From: Mycetohabitans endofungorum
Lineage (GTDB): Bacteria; Pseudomonadota; Gammaproteobacteria; Burkholderiales; Burkholderiaceae
Direction of reading: 5' to 3'
DNA: 64,000 bases
NCBI RefSeq assembly: GCF_037477895.1
Contig: NZ_CP132744.1
Location: 620,001-684,000 of the forward strand
Shown here: positions 8,128 through 16,776 of the stretch, piece by piece
How positions within the stretch are numbered: the first letter of the stretch is position 1
How the letters are laid out: every line of letters starts with the position of its first letter
Notes under the pieces: model-generated
The model's input: the letters and a program-made list of their open reading frames with translations, nothing else
Database searches by the model: none
Told to the model about the DNA's origin: nothing
Program-made: the position numbers and the translations under genes

Positions 8128-9150
8128 TTAGGCGTAGCCGTTCGGATTGTTGACCTGCCAGCGCCAATGATCCGCGCACATCCTTTCGATGCCATGCTCG
8201 GCACGCCAGCCGATGACCCGCTCGGCCGCCGTCGGATCCGCGTAGCAGGACGCGACGTCGCCGGGACGGCGCGCGACAATTTCGTACGGGACTTTGCGAC
8301 CGCTGACCTGCTCGAAGGCACGCACCACGTCCAGCACGCTGTAGCCCTTGCCGGTGCCCAAGTTCACGGTAAAGCTGCGGCTCTGCGCGAACAGTGTATC
8401 AAGTGCGGCAAGGTGTCCGCGCGCGAGGTCGACGACATGAATGTAATCGCGCACGCCGGTGCCGTCCGGCGTGTCGTAGTCTCCACCGAAGACCCGCAGA
8501 CGCGGCAGCTTGCCCACGGCCACCTGCGCAACGAATGGCATCAGGTTGTTCGGGATGCCATTCGGGTCTTCGCCGATCAGCCCGCTCTCGTGTGCGCCCA
8601 CCGGATTGAAATAGCGCAGCATGGCGACCTTCCAGCCAGCATCGGCGTGCGCCAGGTCGCGCAGGATTTGCTCGGCCATTAGCTTCGTTTGGCCGTAAGG
8701 GTTAGTCGCGGACAACGGGAATGACTCGTCGATCGGCACGCTTTGTGGGACGCCGTACACGGTGGCGGACGAACTGAATACGATGTGCTTGACATCATGC
8801 TCATTCATCACGCGCAGCAGCGCCAGCAGGCTGTCCAGGTTGTTCGCATAGTACTCCATCGGTTTTTGCACTGATTCACCTACTGCCTTGAGCGCGGCAA
8901 AGTGAATCGCGGCGCGGATCGGGCGGTGTTCGAACACTTGCCGAAGCGCGCGGTCATCGCGCGAGTCGGCTTGGTGGAACTGGATCGTCTTGCCGGTGAT
9001 CTGCTCGACGCGGCGCACCGCGTCGACTTTGCTGTTGACCAGATTGTCGATTACCACGACATCGTAGCCCGCGTTGAGCAACGCCACGCAGGTATGCGAG
9101 CCGATAAAGCCCGCACCGCCGGTGACCAGGATCGTGCCTTGATTCGTCAT
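8128..9150 (-). CDS. galE: UDP-glucose 4-epimerase
   Basis: Interconverts UDP-glucose and UDP-galactose in the cytoplasm, supplying galactose for surface polysaccharide. At 340 residues it has the usual GalE length. The ATG at 9150 leads straight into ILVTGGAGFIGSHTCVALL, the NAD-binding fold. The catalytic serine region (FSSSATVYG) and YxxxK (NPYGQTKLMAE) follow, with the substrate-binding MLRYFNPVGAHESGLIGEDP block. The ORF extends upstream to 9264, but that part overlaps the adjacent glycosyltransferase and matches nothing. In this cluster it probably supplies UDP-Gal for an O-unit; any UDP-galactopyranose mutase must lie elsewhere. Confidence 0.95.
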   Translation of the reverse strand: MTNQGTILVTGGAGFIGSHTCVALLNAGYDVVVIDNLVNSKVDAVRRVEQITGKTIQFHQADSRDDRALRQVFEHRPIRAAIHFAALKAVGESVQKPMEYYANNLDSLLALLRVMNEHDVKHIVFSSSATVYGVPQSVPIDESFPLSATNPYGQTKLMAEQILRDLAHADAGWKVAMLRYFNPVGAHESGLIGEDPNGIPNNLMPFVAQVAVGKLPRLRVFGGDYDTPDGTGVRDYIHVVDLARGHLAALDTLFAQSRSFTVNLGTGKGYSVLDVVRAFEQVSGRKVPYEIVARRPGDVASCYADPTAAERVIGWRAEHGIERMCADHWRWQVNNPNGYA

Positions 9151-9158
9151 CGTTGTCC

Positions 9159-9983
9159 TCATGTTTGACGGGCACGCGCACGGAACAGTGCGCGCTTGAT
9201 GGATTGCAACACCGGGTACGGCGTTACGCAATGCAGCAGGTGCTTGCCTAGGCCGAGCCACCAATAGGGATTGAACGCCTCAAAGTAGGCAAGCTGCAGT
9301 CGCAGCGTCGAGACGATCTGCGTGCGTCGCTTTGTAGCACTGATGCTGCCTTCGTTCAGTTCGTAAACCAACCCGACTTCGGGCAGGTTCGCGCAGTCAT
9401 GCGTGCGCATCAACCGTAGGAACAGGTCCAAATCCTCGGCCGCGCGGTACGCCGCGCGATAGTTGCCGGCCTGCCGGACCGCGTCCACGCGCAACATCAT
9501 TGCCGGATGGATCAATGCGGTGCGCGCAAAGCGTTGCCGCCGTATGTCGGCCGGCTTGCTTGGCGGGGCCAACGTAAACAGCGGCGCGCCGTTGCGCGTG
9601 GCGACCTGTGCCCACATGCCGACCGCGGCCACGCGCGGATGCGCATCCAAATAGGCGGCTTGCTTCGCCAGCCGGCGTGCACAGGCAAGATCGCCAGCGT
9701 CGATACGGGCCGCGTAGCGCACCGAGCGTGCCGCCAGCGTATCGATGCCAGCGGCCAGCGCGCGTTCGATCCCACCATTGCGCGCCAGGCGTAGGATTTC
9801 GACCGACAGGCCATCGATAGCGGGCGCGGTGATCGGCGGCGTGCTGCCGTCGTCGACGATCAGCACGTGCACCGGCGCTGGCTCTTTAAATGAGCGAAGC
9901 GTGCGCTCCAGGTCGGCCTGACAATTGTAGGCGGGGATCAGCACGCTCACGCTCGCGAGCGCGTCGTGATCAACATCGTTCAT
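9159..9983 (-). CDS. Family 2 glycosyltransferase
   Basis: A GT-A transferase of 274 residues. It starts VSVLIPAYNCQADLERTL and has the nucleotide-sugar aspartates in LIVDDGST, a metal-binding-type acidic motif in RIDAGDLACARR, and AEDLDLFLRL as the catalytic ED region. It probably adds one sugar of the O-antigen repeat. The ATG at 9983 overlaps the flippase stop as ATGA, which decides the start; a much longer in-frame extension upstream is only the antisense-frame overlap with the flippase. The sugar and linkage are unknown. Confidence 0.86.
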   Translation of the reverse strand: MNDVDHDALASVSVLIPAYNCQADLERTLRSFKEPAPVHVLIVDDGSTPPITAPAIDGLSVEILRLARNGGIERALAAGIDTLAARSVRYAARIDAGDLACARRLAKQAAYLDAHPRVAAVGMWAQVATRNGAPLFTLAPPSKPADIRRQRFARTALIHPAMMLRVDAVRQAGNYRAAYRAAEDLDLFLRLMRTHDCANLPEVGLVYELNEGSISATKRRTQIVSTLRLQLAYFEAFNPYWWLGLGKHLLHCVTPYPVLQSIKRALFRARARQT

Positions 9984-11236
9984 GGCTTGAGCTTGAGCCG
10001 GATATAGTAGAAATTCACCGCAGCCGCTGTGATGTAGCCTGCGGCCAAGCCGCCTAGCGCGCCGCGTGCACCGAATGCCGGGATCAATACGAAGTCCAGC
10101 GCGAGCGCGACGACCAGTGCCAACACCCATTTGGCTAGCAAGACGAATTTGGCCTGGTATTTGAGCACGACCAGATTGCTGATCGCCTCGATGCCGGCCG
10201 GCACCGACAGCCAGACCGCCACGCGCAGGATTTGTGCAGCGCCGTCGAAACCAGGTCCGAACACGATCCGCACGACCAGGTCCGCCGTTAGATCCAGCAG
10301 CAGCGCGCCGGCGCTCATCAGCGCTGCTGCCATCCACAGCAGCTGCCCCATATTGCGTCGCAGCTGCGATACGTCGGCGACACGATAGACGAACGCCGGT
10401 GCAAGCGTTTGCGCAAGCATCAGCGCGAGCGCGATCCAGTTCTCGTTCAATTGCTGTGCGGCTGCATAGCGGCCCAGGTCGGCAAATGACACGTAGCGCT
10501 CCAGCACCAGCCGGTCCAGCTTCAGGAACAAGTACATGCAGACGAGTCCGAGCCAGAAAACCGTTCCGGCGCGGCCGAACGTGTGCAGCAACGTGCGCTC
10601 CACACGCCAATCCAAACGTCCGTGGCGCGCGCGGTAATAGACGAGCAGCACGGCGGCGACGATCGCCGCCTCCATCGCCCACAGCCATGCAAAGCTGGCC
10701 GCCGACGTGGCGGCGTGCACCAGCAGCCAGACGCCGCCGGCTTTGGCTAGCGCGGTGACGGTGCTCGTGATCAACTGTGGTTTGGCATAGGTGATGCTTT
10801 GCAGCCACGAATTGATCACGCCGATGAGTGGCTCGCGGAACAGCAGCGTCACGGCTAGCGCGGCCAGTATCGCGCCGACGGTCGGCTCAGTCAGCCCAGC
10901 AGCGATGCCGGCCCACGTCAGCGCGAGCGCGAGTGCCGATATTGCAAAGCGCAGCGCGAACGCGCTGCCGAGGATCGTGCCCAGGCGCTGCTCGCCGTCG
11001 TGCACGATCATGGGGACTAGGATCTCCGCGCCGCATACCCAGGTCAGCGGCGCCAGCACGAGCAGTAGCGTGTTGGCATACTGCCACTTGCCGAACAACT
11101 CCGCACCGAAGTAGCGGGCGAGTAGGCCGCTGATTAGGATCGCGGCCCCAATTTGTGTGAGCCGCTCCAGGCCAAGCCAACAGAGGTTAGCGACCGCACG
11201 GACGACATCCGGATTGTTCTTGATTCGGTTTAGCAT
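9980..11236 (-). CDS. Wzx-type oligosaccharide flippase
   Basis: Polytopic membrane protein of about 418 residues with twelve or more hydrophobic segments and the loose polysaccharide-synthesis-protein pattern of Wzx/RfbX. The N-terminus reads LCWLGLERLTQIGAAILISG, then ARYFGAELFGKWQYANTLL. It should move the undecaprenyl-linked O-unit across the inner membrane for polymerisation by a Wzy protein. I chose the ATG at 11236; a TTG at 11251 is in frame. It is the first gene of the minus-strand run flippase-GT-galE-wecA and is divergent from the phosphomannomutase gene, so 11237-11471 probably holds both promoters. Confidence 0.85.
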   Translation of the reverse strand: MLNRIKNNPDVVRAVANLCWLGLERLTQIGAAILISGLLARYFGAELFGKWQYANTLLLVLAPLTWVCGAEILVPMIVHDGEQRLGTILGSAFALRFAISALALALTWAGIAAGLTEPTVGAILAALAVTLLFREPLIGVINSWLQSITYAKPQLITSTVTALAKAGGVWLLVHAATSAASFAWLWAMEAAIVAAVLLVYYRARHGRLDWRVERTLLHTFGRAGTVFWLGLVCMYLFLKLDRLVLERYVSFADLGRYAAAQQLNENWIALALMLAQTLAPAFVYRVADVSQLRRNMGQLLWMAAALMSAGALLLDLTADLVVRIVFGPGFDGAAQILRVAVWLSVPAGIEAISNLVVLKYQAKFVLLAKWVLALVVALALDFVLIPAFGARGALGGLAAGYITAAAVNFYYIRLKLKP

Positions 11237-11471
11237 GCGCCGGCGGGGCAAAAAGTACGCGTCCTGACGTGGTATGGACGGCCATTTCGGCGATCATGGC
11301 CTTTAACCACGTTAAAATGACCAGACAAAGGGGTCTGAGTAAGCTGCAATTATAGATTGGATCCGGTCCCGAACCGGCGACCCGTGAGCGGCACTGCGAA
11401 CAGACGGCGTAGGTTTGTTGCGCCACGCTTTGTCGGCCCCTCGAATTTTCGTTTCCAACAGGCACTCACTC

Positions 11472-12854
11472 ATGATTTCTCAATCGATTTTCAAGGCTTA
11501 CGACATTCGCGGTGTCATTGGCAAGACGCTCGATGCCGATGTGGCACGGCAGATCGGCCGCGCGTTCGGCAGCGAAGTGCGTGCGCAAGGTGGCGATGCG
11601 GTGGTGATCGGTCACGACGGGCGCTTGTCGGGCCCGCAATTGTCCGCCGCGCTGGCCGATGGCCTGCGCGCGGCGGGCGTGGACGTGATCGATATTGGCC
11701 TGGTGCCGACGCCACTCGGCTATTTTGCGGCCAGCGTGCCGCTCGCGGGGCGGCAGGTGGATTCGTGCATCGTTGTCACGGGCAGCCATAATCCACCGGA
11801 CTACAACGGCTTCAAGATGGTGTTGCGCGGCGCCGCGATCTACGGCGAGCAGATTCAGGCATTGTATAAGCGCATCGTCGACAGCAATTTCGCCACGGGT
11901 GCCGGCAGCTACAGCGAACATGACGTGCGCGATGCCTACGTCGAGCGGATCGTGTCCGACATCAAGCCGGCTCGGCCGCTGAAGATCGTCGTCGATGCAG
12001 GCAATGGCGTGGCGGGATCACTTGCGCCGAGGCTGTTCAAGGCACTCGGATGCGAACTGGTCGAGCTGTTCTGCGACGTGGACGGCCATTTCCCGAACCA
12101 CCATCCGGACCCGGCTCATCCCGAAAACTTGCAGGACGTGATTCGCGCGCTGAAGGAGACTGACGCGGAGATCGGCTTTGCGTTCGACGGTGACGGCGAT
12201 CGGCTCGGCGTCGTGACCAAGGACGGCCAGATCATCTATCCGGACCGGCAATTGATGTTGTTCGCGCAAGAGGTGCTGTCGCGCAACCCGGGCGGGCAGA
12301 TCATCTATGACGTGAAGTGCACACGCAATCTGGCCAAGTGGGTACGCGAGCAGGGCGGCGAGCCGGTGATGTGGAAGACCGGCCACTCGCTGGTGAAGGC
12401 GAAGCTGCGCGAAACCGGCGCGCCGCTTGCAGGCGAGATGAGCGGACACGTATTTTTTAAGGACCGCTGGTACGGTTTCGACGACGGTCTCTATACTGGT
12501 GCACGGCTGCTGGAAATTCTGTCGCGCGTGGCTGACCCGAGTCAGTTGCTCAATAGCTTGCCGAACTCGATCTCGACGCCCGAATTGCAGCTTAAGCTCA
12601 ACGAGGGCGAGAACTTCGAGCTGATTGGCCAACTGCAAAAGCATGCGACGTTCGACGGCGCCGACGACGTGATCACGATTGACGGCTTGCGCGTGGAGTA
12701 CCCGGACGGCTTTGGGCTCGCACGCTCATCTAATACCACGCCTGTGGTCGTGATGCGCTTCGAGGCCGACAATAATGTCGCGCTCAAGCGGATCCAGGAG
12801 GACTTTAAACGCGTGATCCTCGCGCAGAAGCCGGACGCAAAACTCCCATTCTAG
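11472..12854 (+). CDS. manB: Phosphomannomutase/phosphoglucomutase
   Basis: Interconverts hexose 6-phosphate and 1-phosphate, giving mannose-1-P or glucose-1-P for sugar nucleotides of LPS and exopolysaccharide. At 460 residues it matches the AlgC/ManB type. The four domain marks appear in order: phosphoserine loop TGSHNPPDYNG, metal loop FDGDGDRLG, sugar-binding loop GEMSGH, and phosphate-binding RSSNTTP. The ATG at 11472 gives the family start (SIFKAYDIRG); the open frame extends to 11415 without support. A 7-bp hairpin lies just after the stop. Gene symbol by family; some genomes call the same gene algC or pgm. Confidence 0.93.
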   Translation: MISQSIFKAYDIRGVIGKTLDADVARQIGRAFGSEVRAQGGDAVVIGHDGRLSGPQLSAALADGLRAAGVDVIDIGLVPTPLGYFAASVPLAGRQVDSCIVVTGSHNPPDYNGFKMVLRGAAIYGEQIQALYKRIVDSNFATGAGSYSEHDVRDAYVERIVSDIKPARPLKIVVDAGNGVAGSLAPRLFKALGCELVELFCDVDGHFPNHHPDPAHPENLQDVIRALKETDAEIGFAFDGDGDRLGVVTKDGQIIYPDRQLMLFAQEVLSRNPGGQIIYDVKCTRNLAKWVREQGGEPVMWKTGHSLVKAKLRETGAPLAGEMSGHVFFKDRWYGFDDGLYTGARLLEILSRVADPSQLLNSLPNSISTPELQLKLNEGENFELIGQLQKHATFDGADDVITIDGLRVEYPDGFGLARSSNTTPVVVMRFEADNNVALKRIQEDFKRVILAQKPDAKLPF

Positions 12855-12868
12855 GCAGTTTGGCACAC

Positions 12869-12886
12869 CGCGGCCGTCAGGCCGCG
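12869..12886 (+). terminator. Hairpin downstream of the phosphomannomutase gene
   Basis: Arms CGCGGCC (12869-12875) and GGCCGCG (12880-12886) enclose the loop GTCA, 14 bases after the stop codon. The stem is perfect and G+C-rich, but no T tract follows, so it may be a transcript-end stabiliser rather than a classical intrinsic terminator. The rest of 12887-13028 shows nothing else. Confidence 0.5.
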
Positions 12887-13028
12887 CGACCCGTCTATCG
12901 GCGCCGCGTGGGGCCAGCCTACTGACGATGTTCGGGTCCGACGCGATAGCTGTGTCTATCCGCGCTACAATTCGCTACTTTTCGCCCGGCGGTCGAGAGC
13001 CCGCTGGCGATCCTCTTTCACCGGCGAT

Positions 13029-14063
13029 ATGGCTGGTGTGGTTCCCCGTAGCGTATTGATCCGCGTGCAAAAAATCCTAATCGTTCGGCTATCGTCGCTG
13101 GGCGACATCGTTCATAACATGCCGGTGGTCGCCGACATCCGGCGGCGCCATCCCGATGCGATCATTGACTGGCTGGTCGAGGAGAGTTTCGTCGAGCTTG
13201 TCGAACTCGTTCAAGGCGTGCGTCGCGCCATCCCGTTCTGTCTGCGCCGCTGGCGCAAGCGGCCGCTGTCGGCAGCGACGTGGCGCGAAGCGCGGCAATT
13301 TAGGCGCACCTTGGCCGCCGAGCAGTACGACGTGGTGATCGATTGCCAGGGTTTGGTCAAGAGCGCATGGGTCGCGAGCTGGGCGCGCGGCCACGTCGTC
13401 GGGCTGGGCAATCGCACCGACGGAGCCGGCTATGAGTGGCCGGTACGCTGGTTCTACCGCACGTGTGTGCCGATCGAGCCGCGCACGCACGTGGTCGAGC
13501 GCTCCCGGCAGCTGGTCGCGCGCGCACTCGGTGATCCGCCGCCGCGAGCCGATGCACCGGATATCGACTTCGGCATTGACCGGCGCCGCGCGGCGCTCGA
13601 ACTGGCGCGTACGGGGCTGAACCTGCCGGTGCCGTACGTGGTGTTTGTGCACGCGACCTCGCGTGACAATAAGCAATGGCCTCAGAGTCGCTGGATCGAG
13701 CTGGGCCAGGCGCTCATCCGCCGCGGCGCGTCGATCGTGTTGCCGTGGGGCAATGAAGCCGAGCGTGCGACCAGCGAACGGCTCGCGCAGCCGTTCGGTG
13801 CCGCCGCGCTCGTGCCGCCGCGCTTGTCGCTGCCGGCGGTGACGGGGCTCATCGATGGCGCGGCGGCGACCGTCGGCGTCGATACCGGTCTGGTCCATAT
13901 CGCCGCAGCGCTCAAGCGCCCGACGGTCGAGTTGTACAATTTTGCGACGGCGTGGCGCACCGGCGGCTATTGGTCGCCTGCCATCGTCAACCTGGGAACG
14001 GTGGGCGCCTCGCCGAGCCTGGCCGACGTCAAGCGTGCGCTGGCCCGCTTCGGATTGCTGTAG
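13029..14063 (+). CDS. waaC: Lipopolysaccharide heptosyltransferase I
   Basis: GT9-family enzyme that adds the first L-glycero-D-manno-heptose to Kdo of the inner core. It is about 344 residues long, with the N-terminal KILIVRLSSLGDIVHNMPV block typical of WaaC/WaaF and a C-terminal donor-site region (VGVDTGLVHIAAAL, near residue 280). The neighbours support type I over type II: kdoO and waaA follow, both acting on Kdo. The start is uncertain; the ATG at 13029 is used, but TTG/GTG codons slightly downstream (13056, 13065) lie nearer the conserved core. Confidence 0.92.
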   Translation: MAGVVPRSVLIRVQKILIVRLSSLGDIVHNMPVVADIRRRHPDAIIDWLVEESFVELVELVQGVRRAIPFCLRRWRKRPLSAATWREARQFRRTLAAEQYDVVIDCQGLVKSAWVASWARGHVVGLGNRTDGAGYEWPVRWFYRTCVPIEPRTHVVERSRQLVARALGDPPPRADAPDIDFGIDRRRAALELARTGLNLPVPYVVFVHATSRDNKQWPQSRWIELGQALIRRGASIVLPWGNEAERATSERLAQPFGAAALVPPRLSLPAVTGLIDGAAATVGVDTGLVHIAAALKRPTVELYNFATAWRTGGYWSPAIVNLGTVGASPSLADVKRALARFGLL

Positions 14064-14075
14064 CGATATTTTCCT

Positions 14076-14960
14076 ATGAGCGAATCACAAATCATCGAGG
14101 TCCAGACCGCCGATTGGCACGGGCAACACCTGTCGGTGCCGCGCGAGACATTGCTGGCCGCGGTAGAGTCCGGCAAAGTGCTGTATTTTCCTCGCTTGCG
14201 CTTTGCAATTGAAGGGGGCGAACCAGGGCTGCTGGATCCGGCAATCGCCGATCCGAAGCGCAAGAACATCAGCCTGGCGCCCAACGACGGCGCATTGCAC
14301 GGCGTGTCGGGCGATGCAGTCACGCAGTCGGCCGTGCGCGCGCTGGTGTCGCGCTACCAGCTTAAGGCACGCGAGCTGGTCGATGGACTGTTCCCGGAAT
14401 ATACGGGTCAGCTTCGCGTTGCGCCCACCAGCCTGCGCTTGCATCGCGTCGAAGCGCGCAAGACGTCATGGCGCAAGGACGACAGTCGGCTGCACGTGGA
14501 CGCATTTCCGTCGCGGCCGAACGGCGGCGAGCGAATCCTGCGCGTGTTCACGAACGTCAACCCACACGGCGAGCCGCGCGTGTGGCGGGTCGGCGAGCCG
14601 TTCGAGGACGTGGCGCGCCGGTTCCTGCCTCAACTGCCTAAACCGGTGCCCGGCGCCGCATGGCTATTGAAGCTGCTCCACGTGACCAAGACGCGGCGCA
14701 GCGAGTACGACCATCTGATGTTGCACCTGCATGACGCGATGAAGGCCGACCTGGATTACCAGCGCAACGCGCCGCAGCAGACGATGCCGTTTCCGCCGGG
14801 CAGCGTCTGGGTCTGCTTTTCGGACCAGGCGTCGCATGCCGTGATGTCCGGCCAATTCATGCTCGAGCAGACCTTTTTCTTGCCGGTGCGCTCAATGGTG
14901 CAGCCGCAGCGCGCGCCGCTAGGCATTCTGGAGCGTCTCGCGGGCCACGCGCTTGTCTGA
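14076..14960 (+). CDS. kdoO: Kdo hydroxylase (Fe(II)/2-oxoglutarate dioxygenase family)
   Basis: Related enzymes hydroxylate Kdo at carbon 3 to give Ko, a modification known from Burkholderia and Yersinia lipid A-core. The 294-residue protein has the iron-binding H-x-D pair in LHVDAFPSRP (around residue 144) and a distal histidine in QASHAVMSGQFMLEQTF (around residue 255). An arginine-rich segment that could bind 2-oxoglutarate lies between and after them. It lies between waaC and waaA with gaps of 12 and 18 bases, so one inner-core operon is likely. Identification rests on family resemblance and this context. Confidence 0.85.
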   Translation: MSESQIIEVQTADWHGQHLSVPRETLLAAVESGKVLYFPRLRFAIEGGEPGLLDPAIADPKRKNISLAPNDGALHGVSGDAVTQSAVRALVSRYQLKARELVDGLFPEYTGQLRVAPTSLRLHRVEARKTSWRKDDSRLHVDAFPSRPNGGERILRVFTNVNPHGEPRVWRVGEPFEDVARRFLPQLPKPVPGAAWLLKLLHVTKTRRSEYDHLMLHLHDAMKADLDYQRNAPQQTMPFPPGSVWVCFSDQASHAVMSGQFMLEQTFFLPVRSMVQPQRAPLGILERLAGHALV

Positions 14961-14978
14961 CCGGTGGACCGACGATCG

Positions 14979-16316
14979 ATGCTAAGGGTTCTGTATCGTG
15001 TGCTCTGGTACCTCGTCGCACCGTTGGCCGTTGTGCGCCTGGTGGTGCGCTCACGGCGCGAGCGCGGCTACATCGAGCATATTGGCGAGCGGTTCGGCCA
15101 TGCGGCGGGTCGCGCGGCGCACGACGATGCCCCGCTGGTTTGGATCCATGCCGTGTCGCTCGGTGAGACGCGTGCCGCCCAACCGCTGGTGCAGGCGTTG
15201 CTCGACGAGCGTCCCGACGCGCGGGTGCTGCTCACGCACATGACGCCGAGCGGACGGGCGACCGGCGAGCAGCTATTTGGCTCGCGCGTGTTGCGCTGCT
15301 ATCTGCCCTATGACATGCCCGGCCCGGTACGGCGGTTTCTGCGCGCATGGCGTCCCACGTTGGGCATCGTGATGGAAACCGAGGCGTGGCCGACGCTGAT
15401 CGACGAGTGCCGCCATGCGGGCGTGCCGCTGGTGCTCACCAACGCGCGCATGTCGGAGCGCTCATACCGGCGCGCGTCGCGTTTTGGCGCGGCGGTGCGG
15501 CAAGTATTCGGCGGCTTTACGCGCGTGCTGGCGCAGAGCCCGGCCGACGCGCAGCGCCTGAGCGCGCTTGGCGCCCGTGATGTCGCGGTGCTCGGCAACC
15601 TGAAGTTCGATATGGCGGCCCCGGCGGAGTTGGCTGAGCGCGGCCGCGCCTGGCATGCGGCGATCGGCTCGCGGCCGGTGTGGGTGGCGGGCAGCACGCG
15701 CGACGGCGAGGAGGCGCTCGTGTTGGACGCATACCGCCGGCTCGGCGTCGCCGATGTGCTGCTGGTGCTGGTGCCTCGCCATCCGCAGCGCTTTGCCGAG
15801 GTCGCGGCGCTGGTCGAGCGCGCCGGACTCAAGCTGGCGCGCCGTTCGCAGTGGGCCGGTGCATCGGCGGCGAGCGGCTCACACGAGGTGGCCGCTATCG
15901 CGCCGCTGCCGGCTGACGTACAAGTGCTGCTCGGCGATTCGCTGGGCGAGATGCGCGCTTATTACGCGGCGGCGGACGTGGCCTTCATTGGCGGAAGCTT
16001 GCTGCCGCTCGGTGGCCAGAACCTGATCGAGGCCTGCGCCGTCGGCGTGCCGGTCGTGATCGGCCCACATACGTTCAATTTTGCCCAGGCGAGCGCCGAC
16101 GCGATCGCGGCCGGTGCTGCACTGCGGGTGCAGGATCCGGCCGCGTTGGCGCAGGCCGTGCGCACATTGCTGACCGATCGCGCGCGCCGTGTGACGATGG
16201 GCGCCGCCGGGGCCGCGTTCGCGGCCCGTCACCGTGGCGCAACCCGTCGCACGATCGATGCGCTGGAGGCGCTGTTGCCGCCCGTTAAGCCGCGAGCGGT
16301 TGGTTCTTCTCGATAA
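14979..16316 (+). CDS. waaA: 3-deoxy-D-manno-octulosonic acid (Kdo) transferase
   Basis: GT30 enzyme that moves Kdo from CMP-Kdo to lipid IVA at the inner membrane. The ATG at 14979 begins a hydrophobic anchor (LYRVLWYLVAPLAVVRLV). A GERFGHA segment, HAVSLGETRAAQPLVQALL and the acceptor domain follow, then the C-terminal donor domain (GNLKFDM, VAGSTRDGEEALVL, FIGGSLLPLGGQNLIEAC). Length about 445, slightly above the usual 420-430. A GTG at 14964 is an alternative start. It ends the waaC-kdoO-waaA run; the next gene is the unrelated repeat protein. Confidence 0.95.
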   Translation: MLRVLYRVLWYLVAPLAVVRLVVRSRRERGYIEHIGERFGHAAGRAAHDDAPLVWIHAVSLGETRAAQPLVQALLDERPDARVLLTHMTPSGRATGEQLFGSRVLRCYLPYDMPGPVRRFLRAWRPTLGIVMETEAWPTLIDECRHAGVPLVLTNARMSERSYRRASRFGAAVRQVFGGFTRVLAQSPADAQRLSALGARDVAVLGNLKFDMAAPAELAERGRAWHAAIGSRPVWVAGSTRDGEEALVLDAYRRLGVADVLLVLVPRHPQRFAEVAALVERAGLKLARRSQWAGASAASGSHEVAAIAPLPADVQVLLGDSLGEMRAYYAAADVAFIGGSLLPLGGQNLIEACAVGVPVVIGPHTFNFAQASADAIAAGAALRVQDPAALAQAVRTLLTDRARRVTMGAAGAAFAARHRGATRRTIDALEALLPPVKPRAVGSSR

Positions 16317-16776
16317 AGCGTACGACGTTTGTTTAGCCGCTTCGTGTTTTAAGGCGGATCATCACGAAAGGTTTGCCGCCTTGCCTCGTGCGCGCGCCGG
16401 ACGATGCCCGCGTGACGGACGTCAACATATTGCGCAGCCGTGGTGACGCGAAGTGAAACGACACGACACGGAGCACGTTCGGCAAGGGCATGGCTAGATA
16501 GCAGTCCGCAGTGGGATGGAACGATGTCAATGCTATGCACACCACAGCAGTGGCGCTACTGACTCGACAATTTTATTGGCGGATATAAAAAAGGTGTGTA
16601 TCACATGCGTTTGGTGGGTGCGCTGGTCATACTGACGTTTCGTGCTATGTCGCACGGCGCACCGGTATAGCTTCTACTATCCGACAGTCCGAGCTGGCTT
16701 GCCGCGCCGTTGCCTTCGAGTATGAATTCGTTGACGTTGCCGCAGGCGGGCATCCTGCATCTTGACGAGGGCGCTT
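16317..16776. other. Intergenic region before the tandem-repeat gene
   Basis: About 460 bases without a supported gene. It holds A+T-rich patches near 16560-16600, possibly promoter material, and a GAGG ribosome-binding-like sequence at 16767-16770 before the ATG at 16777. I looked for direct TTCG repeats with 16-base spacing, as in some type III regulons, and did not find one. Confidence 0.5.

Noticed and set aside
9984..10808. Long minus-strand open frame extending the GT2 gene to 549 residues
   Set aside because: The extra part overlaps the flippase gene in another frame, is arginine-rich and low in complexity, and the ATGA overlap at 9980-9983 gives the true start.
13089..13898. Minus-strand open frame of 269 residues
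   Set aside because: Antisense to waaC; Arg/His-rich shadow without motifs.
16317..16776. Type III regulon (hrp) box before the repeat gene
   Set aside because: No pair of TTCG elements with 16-base spacing was found; nearby TTCG pairs have wrong spacing.
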